Shown one piece after another: positions 11,376 to 22,500 of a stretch of 64,000 bases of DNA. The notes beneath the pieces are model-generated. The model was not told the DNA's origin and made no database searches. It saw only the letters and a list, made by a program, of their open reading frames with translations. The position numbers were made by a program, and so were the translations under genes. The DNA lies in contig CASBPS010000100.1 in NCBI GenBank assembly GCA_949126835.1, positions 1 to 64,000 of the forward strand, read 5' to 3'. The stretch comes from Anisus vortex. Taxonomy: Eukaryota; Mollusca; Gastropoda; Planorbidae. Position 1 is the stretch's first letter; each line of letters begins with the position of its first letter.

Positions 11376-11589
11376 TTCAAAGTAGAATATATAGAAATTG
11401 ACATTTTATGGAAAAATAATATGGTTCACATTGCCAAAATGTTACAAGTGTTACGTCTCGCTGTCTAGTGCTACGTCTCGCTGTCTAGGGTGGGCAGTTT
11501 ATCAAAATGACTTCGTGGTACCCTCGAGTAATCCTGGACTTTCTCTGATGACATGCCCACAAATTGTATCCAAGCAAATTAGAAACAAC

Positions 11590-12120
11590 GTCAAGAACAA
11601 AAAACATAACTTTTATTCAATCTATCACAGTCTACACCGACGCTCAATACAAGTACAACAATAACAGTATGTAAGAAAAACACAAGAAGCAATCTAACAG
11701 TCTATCTCTCTCTACAACACTCTACTCTCTAATCTACACAACATATGGTCCGATTCCCCCCCCCCTGTACCTTTTCTTACCCCAGTGATCGCTTAAGCCA
11801 GACGGACAAAGGTCACGCAGGGTCACCAAAAAAATTTGACCATTCGTTACAAGGGGAAGTCATCACAAAAGAAAGGGAAATAATTCATTATAACCTCATC
11901 CTCATACATCACATAAGAAATACAATAAATGTACACAAGCAGGTCGACCAATATCACAATTTATATATAAAATGAGTAGGTTTGTGAGTTTACGTTTCTG
12001 TTCAATATAGTTAGTTACATAAATGATAGTGTAACACTCGTTTAAAAGAAGAAAAAAACAACATAAACTAATAATAAACTAATAAATATTAAAAAAAAAA
12101 CATAAACTAATAGTAAACTA
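11590..12120. other. Low-complexity AT- and CT-rich stretch
   Basis: TCTAC/CTCTCT-rich region at 11690-11745, a C10 run at 11757-11766, and repeated ATAAACTAATA motifs at 12065-12125. No gene seen. Confidence 0.35.
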
Positions 12121-12164
12121 ATAAATTTTAATATTACTACGATGTTATTTGCACATTAGAAATA

Positions 12165-12430
12165 GATCGTCACCACTATGTACAAGATCGTGAACCACCA
12201 CGTGGAAATATCCACACAGCCAGGTCGCATCCAGCAGGTGTCTTGCTCAACCCGAGATCATCAGCTCAAACTGCATGTCCCACACTCCCAAACGAACGCA
12301 CGGAAGTCTGCAAATTTATTTTTTTCCGTCAGCCATTAGACTGTGGAACACACTGGACCAGGCCTCCATTACTGCCCCTCTTGTACCGGCTTTCAAATAT
12401 TCACTAAAGGGCTGGACTAAGAACCTAAAG
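12165..12430 (+). pseudogene. LINE reverse transcriptase 3' end fragment
   Basis: Reads YKIVNHHVEI, then RDHQLKLHVPHSQTNA in one frame and FFPSAIRLWNTLDQASITA, VPAFKYSLKGW in another. The block 'K..FFPR.IRLWN.LP' followed by 'FK..L' is the usual C-terminal end of LINE polymerases. At least one frameshift within the poly-T run near 12320. Confidence 0.7.
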
Positions 12431-12480
12431 CGAAACACTATCATATGTTTATAATTCTTGTTTGTGATGTTTTTATAACT

Positions 12481-12727
12481 TACAAGCTACATTGCCCGGC
12501 GCCGGCCGGGTGAAAAAAAAAACAGGACTATATAAGGTGCAGATAAAAAATTTATAAACTACAATTAAATGAAAGCTATAAATCTAATATTTAAATTACT
12601 TTTTTTTTTAATGAAGTCTTTTAGAAAACCAGGCCTAAATAGGTCAGTTACACAAACTCACATGTTTTCAAATTGACCAATGGGGATCCGTGGGGACACA
12701 AACACGATCTTTTTATATATATAGATG
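12481..12727 (+). repeat. Dispersed repeat R1, copy 1 (short form)
   Basis: Starts at CTACATTGCCCGG and ends with GACACAAACACGATC followed by TTTTTATATATATAGAT. It shares both ends and much of the interior with 54635-55133 (same orientation) and, inverted, with 20344-20876. This copy lacks the roughly 250-bp middle with tRNA-like boxes. No ORF. Non-autonomous; class uncertain (Helitron-like or SINE-like). Confidence 0.7.
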
Positions 12728-14450
12728 TATAGTTAAATTGTGGATTCTATCCTCGGTCCTAATGCGGTCTCCACAATAATATGAAGAAGAAGAAACTATT
12801 ATGACTTCCTATTCTATAGTATTTTTGCAAACAGGGGCCACGATGGTCTTCACAAACAGTGTCATTGCCCATTCGTTTGACTTTTAGTATGTAATATTAC
12901 ACATATAAAAGTCACTCTGATTATATATGAGAATAAGTGTCGGCATGTTTTAACAGTCCACGTGTTCTAAAGTCACGTGTTTACATATCACCAGATCTCG
13001 AGTCTGGCTGCAGTAAGTGCCTCTCTGGATGAGTACATTTCTGTTTCCGTATTTATAGATGAGGACTGGCTGATATAACGGATGCTTTTAAGAGATATAA
13101 AGCTCATATGGAGGAGTTTAACTTGAACTTTTAACACGACAGGGTCAAACTACTATTAGAAATAATATGGATAGAAACTGGATATAGTTTGACGGGATAT
13201 CAACTTACATACATTCCAGTTTTTACATAATATTAAAGCATCTTTTGATAGTTAAAAGCCTACATTTAATGATAGATAAACTTCAAATGTAGATTAAAGC
13301 CTATAATCTTTAAAGCATACTATTCTAACCTACGTCAACATATTTTAAATAATTGAACCCATCTTCTCGTGACTTATTACGTCTGCCTTTGTTGATCTAA
13401 CTTCTACCACTGATCTACAAAAGGAATGTTTAGGGACTTCTTAATAAATGTTTTGAACCTATTCATGCACTTCATACACTTTCACTTGTCTATAGGCCCT
13501 ATAAGCGAGTAATAGGAGTAAACTAGCTGTAATGAAAAACAAATATTGAATTTGAATTGAATTGAGTTGTTGTATTTCCAGTCCATTATCATCGAAGATT
13601 AAATAAGGCCTTTTTGTTAACGTTATTGTCCAAAGATTATAATAAGATTGACCGCTTGCTTTAATATTTTTGCTTTTTGATGACTCGAATGACTTCTTTT
13701 CGGAATTCCCGATTCAGTTTTGTGATGGGCAATTACGTTGTATTTTATCGCCATGATTTTCTCAATGAAACATTACAATTGAAATCGAAAGTTGTATACA
13801 GCGGAAACATTTAGGCAAACGTAGAGCGTAGAAATAGTGTAAGACAGCGTTATGGGATGCGTAAGGAAAAAAGAACATGTAAGCTCTAAAAATAGAGCAA
13901 GCGTTCTGTATTATTATAGTCTTTATAAAAAAAAATATTGGCTAAAAAGAAGGTTTAATTCACTTGAAATCTAATTATGGGGCCAAGGTTTAGGAAATAT
14001 ATTTTAGTGATAAGTGAAAGCACAAAACATGGCGGGCGCATTCACATCATGAATATTCTTTCCGTACCAGCGCCGTTATTTTTTATGGATCAATAAAATT
14101 CTGCCTATTTTTGTCTTTCCAATTTTGGGTAGATGCATACAGTTGAAGCAAGTTGATTTCAAACACTAATACAAAGACCTCGTATGTTAACGATTTTTGG
14201 AAAGAAATCTGGAACGAAAAGGCTTAATAAAATCATTTGATAATTTCAACTACTATATATCCATTGCTAAAATTCTTAAACTTAGTATAGTTTCTTTCGC
14301 GTTTTTTTATATTTTAATTCAAATTACATATATGAAACAATAGTATTATTTCTTTTCAAATGAAAAGTGTTAAACCCACAAAGAAGTCGCCTTAAACTTG
14401 AACATTCAGAAACGTGTGTGAAGCATAGAGTGACTTTATATAAACCTTAT
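12728..14450. other. Intergenic, no feature seen
   Basis: AT-rich, unique-looking sequence without splice-bounded exons or recognisable repeats. Confidence 0.35.
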
Positions 14451-14460
14451 ATAAACACAT

Positions 14461-14640
14461 GTGAGGCCGGTTGGTCCTGTGGTTAGTACAATGGACTGTC
14501 ATCAAAACAACCAGGGTACTAGCACTGACACCACCCTGCAGGAGTTTAGGGCTTAGGCAGTAGCGTAGCCAGATGGGGAGCAGGGGAGCGGCTGCTCCCC
14601 CTACGACCATTTTCGAAAAAAATGGCCTTTTCGGGAAAAC
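14461..14640 (+). repeat. Possible SINE-like fragment
   Basis: Contains GGTTGGTCCTGTGGTTAGTA, resembling a tRNA-type A box, followed about 40 nt later by a weak B-box-like AGGGTACTAGC, then a GTAGCGTAGCCAGATGG motif and a G-rich segment. The match is loose, so this is tentative. Confidence 0.3.
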
Positions 14641-14990
14641 AATTAAGCTTATTTAATTAATAATTTTAACAAGCCATGAAGCACAATTTATGCTGTTTCA
14701 ATTTTTTTAAATCTTTTAATTGCATTTCAACAATTTTATTTATTACAATCATTTTGAATCATTCAGCGTGCCAAAAGCGTGAAAGTCAAACTGATCAACT
14801 ATATTATTTTTATAAGACATTTTTTTTTTTGCCGTAGTAAGATCAAGATAAAAAGAAAAGGAGCGTATTAGAGAAAATCATTAAAGCGTTGAAAATAAAA
14901 TTAAACCTGTTTGTTATTATCAGCTTTTAAACAAAATCCATTCATAGCTAATACACAATTTCATTACTCAACTTACACCAATTTGTATTC

Positions 14991-15215
14991 AATTCTGGTT
15001 TTCACAGGGAGCCAATGGAGCCGACGCAGGAGAACTGTCACAGAATCACGCCTTGACTTACGCATGACAAGGCGGGCGGCACTGTTTTGAATACGCTGTA
15101 ATTTGGCGACTTTATCGTCAGGTATCCCAATTAGCAGAGCAATGCAGTAGTCGAGGCGTGAGAGTATAAAGGCAGCCGCAAGTATCTTAGCTGAGTCAAA
15201 TGTCACATATTGGTA
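14991..15215 (-). pseudogene. CR1/L2-like LINE reverse transcriptase fragment
   Basis: Minus strand: SAKILAAAFILSRLDYCIAL, then KLQRIQNSAARLV and VTVLLRRLHWLPVKTRIEYK. This is the conserved 'A..LV.SRLDYCN.L..G.P...L..LQ..QN.AARL' block near the end of CR1/L2-group LINE polymerases. Open over its length, but no start and no remainder; truncated. Confidence 0.85.
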
Positions 15216-15299
15216 GTTCCGAATACTGGAACACACATTACTTATTTCCTCTCTCTCTCTCTCCAACGCGAGTTTGTGGGCGCTACTAAGCCTAGACTG

Positions 15300-15820
15300 T
15301 TCTAAGAATCCACTCTCGTGCCGACCTCAAATTCTCGGAATGGCTAGGAATAGTTTATTATTTTACGTACATGGGAGTTCATATTAAAACTATCGTTTTT
15401 ATTATGTGTTTTTGTAAATGATACCATTATTTTCACCCCTACTAGTAATAGGTCTGTTCCCCGCTCTTCTCCGCGAGTATTTAATAATTCGTGTTGTCTT
15501 CAAGGCAGTTAGTTTTGTAGATACTTTCCTTTGAGCTTGTTATGGACGCTTGTTTTGGCAATATTTTATTATTGCTGTAAATACTACATATATTGTACAT
15601 ACTTGCAAATATCACCAGAATTAAATTATCAACAACCTTTACTCTGAAGCTTCTTTGTCAAGTTTCTATTCTATTGTGTTGTTTACAATACTATAAGATT
15701 TATCTACTACTCTAAAGTCAAGGAAAGGAACTGTTAGAACGCAAATCCTGAGTTTGTGCCCAGGACAATAAGGAGAGTTCGTGTAATACTGAAATATAAA
15801 TAATAATAACCAAAGTCTAC
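15300..15820. other. Segment between two LINE fragments
   Basis: About 0.5 kb separating the two minus-strand LINE fragments, with a GC-richer start (CTCTTCTCCGCG). Could be an inserted element or solo LTR, but I could not fix boundaries or a target duplication. Confidence 0.25.
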
Positions 15821-15890
15821 CCTGGGACTAACGAAAATTATCAACAATATTTACACAGCTCTGACCACAAGGGAATTGTGGTCGTAACAC

Positions 15891-16163
15891 AAATGACAAA
15901 TAATGTTGTATCTGACCAAGTCGAAGCAGTTGTAAATAAAGGCCGCTGCATAGTTTTCTAATGTGGGCATCGAAAGACAACTGTGAATTAATAACGACAC
16001 CGAGTTTTTTTACATTTTCTGCAAAGGGGATATGGCAGTTTAAGACCATCAATGTTTCCAAACCCTCAACTTTGGCGATTTTACTTTGAGTTCCAATTAG
16101 AATTAGCTCGGTCTTGTCTTCATTCATCTTAAGTCTGTTTTCAATTATCCAGGCGCAGAAACT
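15891..16163 (-). pseudogene. CR1/L2-like LINE reverse transcriptase fragment
   Basis: Minus strand: LKMNEDKTELILIGT, then AENVKKLGVVINSQLSFDAH and LQLLRLGQIQHYLSF. This is the block just before the SRLDYC region in the same LINE group (KMN.DKTE, LGV..D..L). Together with 14991-15215 it could be one interrupted copy, but both fragments end in an equivalent 'I..Y..F' element, so two separate copies are possible. Confidence 0.8.
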
Positions 16164-16199
16164 AGTAATAGCAAGACTGAAATGCTATTCTCTGTGTGA

Positions 16200-17215
16200 T
16201 AGTTGCAAGGCTTTTAATGTAAAGTTAGTAATAAGACTGTGGCTCTGGGATTATAAGCTTTGACTGGGTTTCTTAAAAATCTAGCTTACTGGTTTATTTT
16301 TATCTCTAGGAATTTTGCCTACTGCATGTATACTCCCAAGAAAGGAGGTTTTAATTATCCTATGGACAAGTCGAAATAAGGCATGGCCTTTTCAATAGGA
16401 CAGGGCTTATCGTGTACACAATTTTCAGGTCCATAAATTAAATATAATTATGACGCAAGTAATTATGACAGTATGTTTTTATTTTAAGTTGGCCGTATTA
16501 ATAAAGAAATACAAAAACAACTCCTTAATCGAATTGAATCCAAATTCATACCGGCTAATGTAGGCTTGAAACATGAGGGCCAGATTTGGGAAATATATCA
16601 CGTATCCGATTGGGCTAATTTGTTGGCCTTAAATTTCCGGCCGTAAACACAATTGAAATTGAATCGGGGCAATGCGGCAAGTTAATAGATTATTGATAAC
16701 TAATAGAAACATATTATTGAATGTTTGAATGTGTATTAAACTGTCATGAAAACAATATAATTGTAATTTATTCAGATTTCAATATATCTAAATATAACTT
16801 TAATAAAAAATGCGGGATTTTAACCCACACTGTCGATGTTGTCAAGAACCTCCTCTATAATTAATTACATAAATGACTACTTTATTGTTATAGTCATGGC
16901 TCGCTTAATTAGGCAGGTTCCAGATCTTAATTATTGTATAGAAATACAATTAAAACATTTACACATACGTAAATGAAACAACAAACACATGATGTTTGAT
17001 TAAGACAACTACAAACTATTCTAATTTTATTAATAGTGATTTTAAGGATAGAGATTTTATAACACTAACTAATATCAAACTGTTATGTAGTAAATACAAA
17101 TGAAAACATTATATCTATACTAAATGGTTATTACAAGCATATGAAACGTAATATACAAAAGAATGGTATCAAGACACAACCGTTACAATATCATAGCCTA
17201 CGTCACACGTCTCCT
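16200..17215. other. Intergenic, no feature seen
   Basis: AT-rich with no exon or repeat signature that I can support. Confidence 0.35.
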
Positions 17216-17219
17216 TAAG

Positions 17220-17478
17220 CTTGGTCTTCTACGGCATCACACTGCCTCTCCACTAGCTTGGTCCTCTACGGCATCACACTGCCTCTCCACTGGCTTGGTC
17301 CTCTACGGCATCACACTGCCTCTCCACTGGCTTGGTCCTCTACGGCATCACACTGCCTCTCCACTGGCTTGGTCCTCTACGGCATCACACTGCCTCTCCA
17401 CTGGCTTGGTCCTCTACGGCATCACACTGCCTCTCCACTGACTTGGTCCTCTACGGCATCACACTGCCTCTCCACTGA
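17220..17478 (+). repeat. 37-bp minisatellite, 7 units
   Basis: Unit CTTGGTCCTCTACGGCATCA followed by CACTGCCTCTCCACTGG; starts at 17220, 17257, 17294, 17331, 17368, 17405 and 17442. Units differ by 1-3 bases (TAG/TGG, TGAC at the end). Because 37 is not a multiple of three, the overlapping open frames cycle through all three frames and are not evidence of coding. Confidence 0.95.
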
Positions 17479-17499
17479 CGCACCACCCGACGCACTACT

Positions 17500-18210
17500 G
17501 ACGTACTGATACACCAAACTGCCATCAGCAACCAGTCTACACCGCGGCCGTCTACACGTCACTACTAAGCCACTGTCACGTCCACCACCGCCAGCCACCT
17601 ACCTTTTGCCAACAGTAGTCAGCCACTTTGCCACCAGCTGGCCACCGCTCTCGGCAATGTTGCTACGGTCACCACCGCTATCGAACTATGGGTCACGAGC
17701 CTCAGCACGGGCCTGGGTACGGGCCGTCACCTACATAATAGTCATTAAAAACCTTTAATGTTGTCCTAAACTATATCTATATATTATATATTGTCTATTG
17801 GAAGGTATCGATGCAAGGCTCAACTCACCCGTGTCAGAAAACACTCATCTGTCTGTGGACAGTTGACTTGGCTTGGGTGTGATCCAAACATCAGACCACA
17901 AGTCCAAGTTCTGTACCCAAACCCTCAGTGTCTCTGCGTTAAATAGTTTTGCATCGAACCTACCAAGTCCCGCTCCTGTCAGTGTCTAGCTAGATTTATT
18001 AGCGTGCTGGATTCTGTCTCTCTTTGTCCATGCAGAGTCCCCCTCACTGTCGCACCAGTATCAAGTATCAACTAGCTCTATTCTGTGTGTTTACCGTCCC
18101 CACTACACACTAAACTGGTCTCCAAGCCTATAAGTTATCCATGCCAAACATTCCTAAGTCGAACTATGTTTCTGCTATGTTATTGTGATGCCGTGAGACC
18201 AAGCCTAGAA
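17500..18210. other. GC-richer unclassified stretch
   Basis: CA/AC-rich sequence (caccaccgccagccacctac style) continuing from the minisatellite, likely remains of a larger element. No coding signature. Confidence 0.3.
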
Positions 18211-18249
18211 TTAAACGACTCCTTGACAGATGCGTCGCCAAATATTTAA

Positions 18250-18690
18250 CAGTCGTCGTCGTCGGTATACGTCCGTCTCGATAGACAAGGGCGTAGCTTC
18301 AGGGGTGAGGTATCCAACTGCACCACCGAGAATGGCTGTGTAGGCCAACCTGGGAGTGGCAATCCCTGCCGCACTTGAGACATTGTAAAGCGGTTGGCTG
18401 TTGTAGCCGCCGTTTCCGCCTCTTTTTTTCATGATGGCAGTCTCATACGCCCAGTCTCTGCGCACTTTATGCTACGCCTAACTGCGAGCCTCCAGGTTGG
18501 TCGGTCAACAGCTTGACATTCCCATGTGTTGGGGTCAATGGAGCACTACTGGTTCATGTCCCTTTAGCATGAGTCTTAAAAACGAAGCTTTGGGCACCTT
18601 GTTTTCCTTTGACCTTTAACCAACTCTCAGTAGAGTAGGTTTCTGGTAATGCGGCCTGCATCCATTCTCTTGACGTGGCCGAGCCACTTA
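18250..18690 (-). pseudogene. LINE 3' fragment (RWLGHV-type reverse transcriptase C-terminus)
   Basis: Minus strand from about 18690: WLGHVKRMDAGRIT, then VKGQRKTRCPKLRFK, the typical 'RWLGHV.RM...R.P....YGEL..G.R..GRPKLR.KD' end of many animal LINE polymerases. Further down comes a degenerate Cys/His segment near 18320-18390. Several stops and frame changes. The 84-codon minus frame at 18211-18465 overlies this remnant and is not a separate gene. Confidence 0.65.
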
Positions 18691-19030
18691 ACAATACTAC
18701 CATGAAAACTCAATACTGGAAGTAATGCCATTGTATTTGTATATAGGCCTACTATATTAAGAGAATATAGAAATTGCATTGTGTAAGTTTATTTTCTACA
18801 ATAGCTCTAATAGATTTTTAATTTTCATAATTGAAGTTTAAAAAGAAATGGAAGTTATAAGCATAGACATCTATGTATGTCTACAAATAATGTTGTAAGT
18901 TTTAATTTTAGGACAAAGTGATGCGGTCTAAAATTATACTTTTTATTTAATTATGTATGTTATTATTTAATTATGAGTTTTGTCTTCAATTTTAAATGTT
19001 TACGAATTATCATCGGCCATCCATGTGCCA

Positions 19031-19051
19031 TGTGTGTGTGTGTGTGTGTGG
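19031..19051. repeat. (TG)n microsatellite
   Basis: About ten TG dinucleotides followed by a G run. Confidence 0.9.
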
Positions 19052-19461
19052 GGGCAACAAATGAAACGATGCCCCTTGTCACTAACCACGTAATTCTAGT
19101 TAATAGGGCTTATTTTTACTAGCTGTGTGGTCAATGTCTGCTATCGTGCGAAACAGTACAATGTAATTAACACATTCTACATGTCAATTGCTTGTCTCCT
19201 GTGTTAATTGTTTTATCAGGTCTGGGATCTGAAACACTACTAGACAACAGTTTATTAAATAGGAAATAGTTTTATTTTATTTCCAGCGAGGATAGTGGAG
19301 AAGTCACATTGACACAATCAACGTACTTGTCAGTCTAAAAATATGTTGAGATTAAACTGGCCATCAATTTCACTGTAAAGTAACTATTTGCATTGTATCT
19401 TTTTTTATTTGGTATACATTTAGACATCATTAAAGACTCCACAGACTTTGTATACAGAAGG

Positions 19462-19534
19462 ATGGGCTTATTTCATCATTTACAAATCACAACTACGATA
19501 CTGATTATTACTTCTTTTACCATTTTGTGTATGG
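19462..19534 (+). CDS. Gene B exon 1: signal peptide
   Basis: ATG at 19462-19464, hydrophobic core TTTILIITSFTILCM, donor GTGAGT at 19535. An upstream in-frame ATG at 19393 would add 23 residues (MYLFLFGIHLD start), but the paralog at 2-74 begins exactly at the second Met position, and signal-peptide geometry fits that start better. Confidence 0.8.
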
Positions 19535-22500
19535 GTGAGTTCACAGTTTTTACATTACATTTAAAAAAATCATAATATAAAAAAAAGATGGTTGAGGCTT
19601 GCAACTGGTATCATTTCTTTAGGAAAATTTGATTAAATTTGTTCGATGATCCACTTTTAAATGTGATACTATTTACATTTTTTTTTGTCAAAGGCCTACT
19701 ATAAAAAAAAAAAAGATAATCGACCATTTTATAATGGCAGAAAATAGTTTCTAAAAATAGTTCTTCTTCTGTTAGCCAGTCTTCATGGTTATTTGCTTTC
19801 TTGCACTCAAACATATTAACATGTCCTTTTTAGTTATTCTGTATTACTATACAGTATGTTGCTAATGATAGGTGGATGGGGGAGCAGTATGTGTCTAAGG
19901 TAGGTTAGCTTAGGGCATTCAAGCAGGAAGTGGTCCACAGATTCTTGTTAGCATAAACAATGTCTGCAGTGAAGTGCGTGTGTTGGTTTTATTCTATTTA
20001 GGTGTGAGTTGAGTGCTATGTCTTGTTCTTTACTGGAACATAGTGCATTGCTCTTTGCAGGAGAGGAACTTTATGTTGTCTTGTTTTGTTGGGCTGGTTT
20101 CTATATAAACTTTTCTTCTAGTTGTTCCCTGTGGCCATTGATTTAGCAATTTTTCCTTAAAGTTGGCTTTTAGAATGCTGCATATTGTGTAGTTTATATA
20201 TGCCATATATATATATATATATAAAGACGTACTGTAAGTAAATTAAACTTTGTCATGTATAAATGGAATGCCTTTATGGGAAAAAGACTTGGTGAAAGAA
20301 TTGTAGAATGAATGAACCACTACAAAGAGACTAAGAACAAATCTATATATATAAAAAGATCGTGATTGTGTCCCCACGGATTCCTATTGGTCAATTTGAA
20401 AACTAGTGAGTTTGTGTTACTGACCTATTTAGGCATATGCCTGTATACTGTCTAATAACTTTTCATATCAGACATGCGTCTTCGCTAGCTCACTGGTTAA
20501 CGTAGTGGACTGCTATGCGGGCGACCCCTGGTCAAGACCATCGTAAATACTTACGATGGTCTTGACCGGGTTCGATTCTCCAGTTAAACTATTTTTTTTT
20601 TCTACATTATTTTTCAAACTTTTAAAAACAAAAGACATTGTAAATCTAGGGGCAATTTAGATTTTTGTTAAATAAAAATGCTTGCCTATTTTTTTACCCG
20701 ATTATAATATTTATTTTAAATTACTTTCCTTAAAGTCTTCAGTAAAAAAATATTAATTTTTATATTACATTTATAGCTTTCTTTTAATTGTAGTTTATAA
20801 AATTTTTATCTGCACCTTATACAGTCCTGATTTTTTTTTCCCTCGAGCAACGCCCGGCAATGTAGCTTGTAATATATAAACTACAGGAAACAGATTCATT
20901 CAAGAGAAACATAAGTCAAATCTTTTTACTTTACTAAAGACACTATAGAAATGTAGACTTGCATTTGGTAACATAAAATATTGTTTATTCATATATCTTG
21001 TACATTTTCGAGTTGATTGTAAATAAAATATTCTTACAAAATAGGTAATGTTTGTTGTCTGTTTAGAATTTAGAGTTAACCCAATAGTAAAGATATTATT
21101 ACTCTTTGACTTTTAGATGTTTAGCATTTTTAGCTTGAGTTAGTTATTTACCATTAATAAAGTAGTTTGCTATTATTTGTTCCTTTTTCTTGGATACCCT
21201 TATTCATTTTTTTTTTCCGTGTGGAAAGACATACTCCAGTTAGATTCTCATTTTTGTAGCTCATCTATGTCTTTTTACAAAATGTCACTATCATTTCCTG
21301 TCTTTATTATTCGTTCAATTACACAATCATCAGCAAATAATCAATCATCAGCAAATAATCTTACTTTTGTTCCCTGTGTTGATGCAGTGTGGTAGGTTAT
21401 TGTATTGTATTTCTAAATTATAATGTAAATAGTTGTTATGAGAAAAGAATTACTACAATGTGTTTTGTTAAGAGAGAGAAACAAAAGACAATATTACAAT
21501 AAAAACTGGAGTGAGAACGTTTCTTTTCGGTGTTTAGTGTTTGTTCCTTTTAATTGTTTCTGGTCGCCCTGACCCTGGCATATGCATAAGAATTGTTGCT
21601 GTCAAGCTTCTGGCCTAAAAGACTGGCGTAGTGTGTAAACTGCCTATACATTCCTATTAAGAATACTTCGGTTGCGAACGCATGAGGGACAGCCCCCGCA
21701 ACGAGTTCAAGATCCATTACACTGGAAGAGGCCAATGGTCTCCTTGGGGAGGAAACAATATACGCTGCAATCCCGTCTCGAGAAACACCCGATGCATGAA
21801 TGCATGTACCTATAATATAGGATTTGTGCTACTGGGTGACAGTGCAGGTATACTGGCAAGCGACCATGATAATAATCCTATGGGGAACCGCAGTGATTGA
21901 TCGCTGTTATAAATATATAAACATATAAAAAAAACTCACGGTAATTATATATATTGATGATGCCTTTTGTATTGTTACTACTATACTCCATGGCCTTATG
22001 TCCTCTCATGTTTCTAGGTTTAATGTTGTTGCTATTGGTATTACTCTTGTTACAACGCCTATCATAATAATATGTTAATCTCTTGGTAGAACAATAAATA
22101 ATCCAGTTGTTCTCAGTAAAATCTTAATCGCCATTTTTTCGAGGCTAGTGTGATATTATCTAGCCTCTGTGATCCTGATTTTAAACAATCTTCACGTTAT
22201 GACTGGGGGATACTATATAGACATTTCTTTTTTCTTTACCGGCAAAAACCTCTTCAACTTAACATAACACCTATGGAATATCCTTCAGAGCTTTATTAAA
22301 TTTGCTATGCATTGGTTGTCATGGCAACGGCCGCCAATGAACTTCTTATCTTCTTTTCTGTATTGTATATTCAAACTAATTTATCTTCGGAAAAGACGAA
22401 CATAAATTGTAACAACTACTTTGATATTTTATCAAATCTAATTGATAATTCTATTACTTTCCTTGTCAGAACGGTGGTCGAGCGGTAGTGCGCTCTAGTA

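Noticed and set aside
17163..17509. Two repetitive open frames (HCLSTGLVLYGI-type)
   Set aside because: They are shifted readings of the 37-bp minisatellite; no start, splice or codon signature.
18211..18465. 84-codon minus-strand gene
   Set aside because: It overlies the decayed LINE 3' end; the flanking RWLGHV-type remnant continues in other frames.
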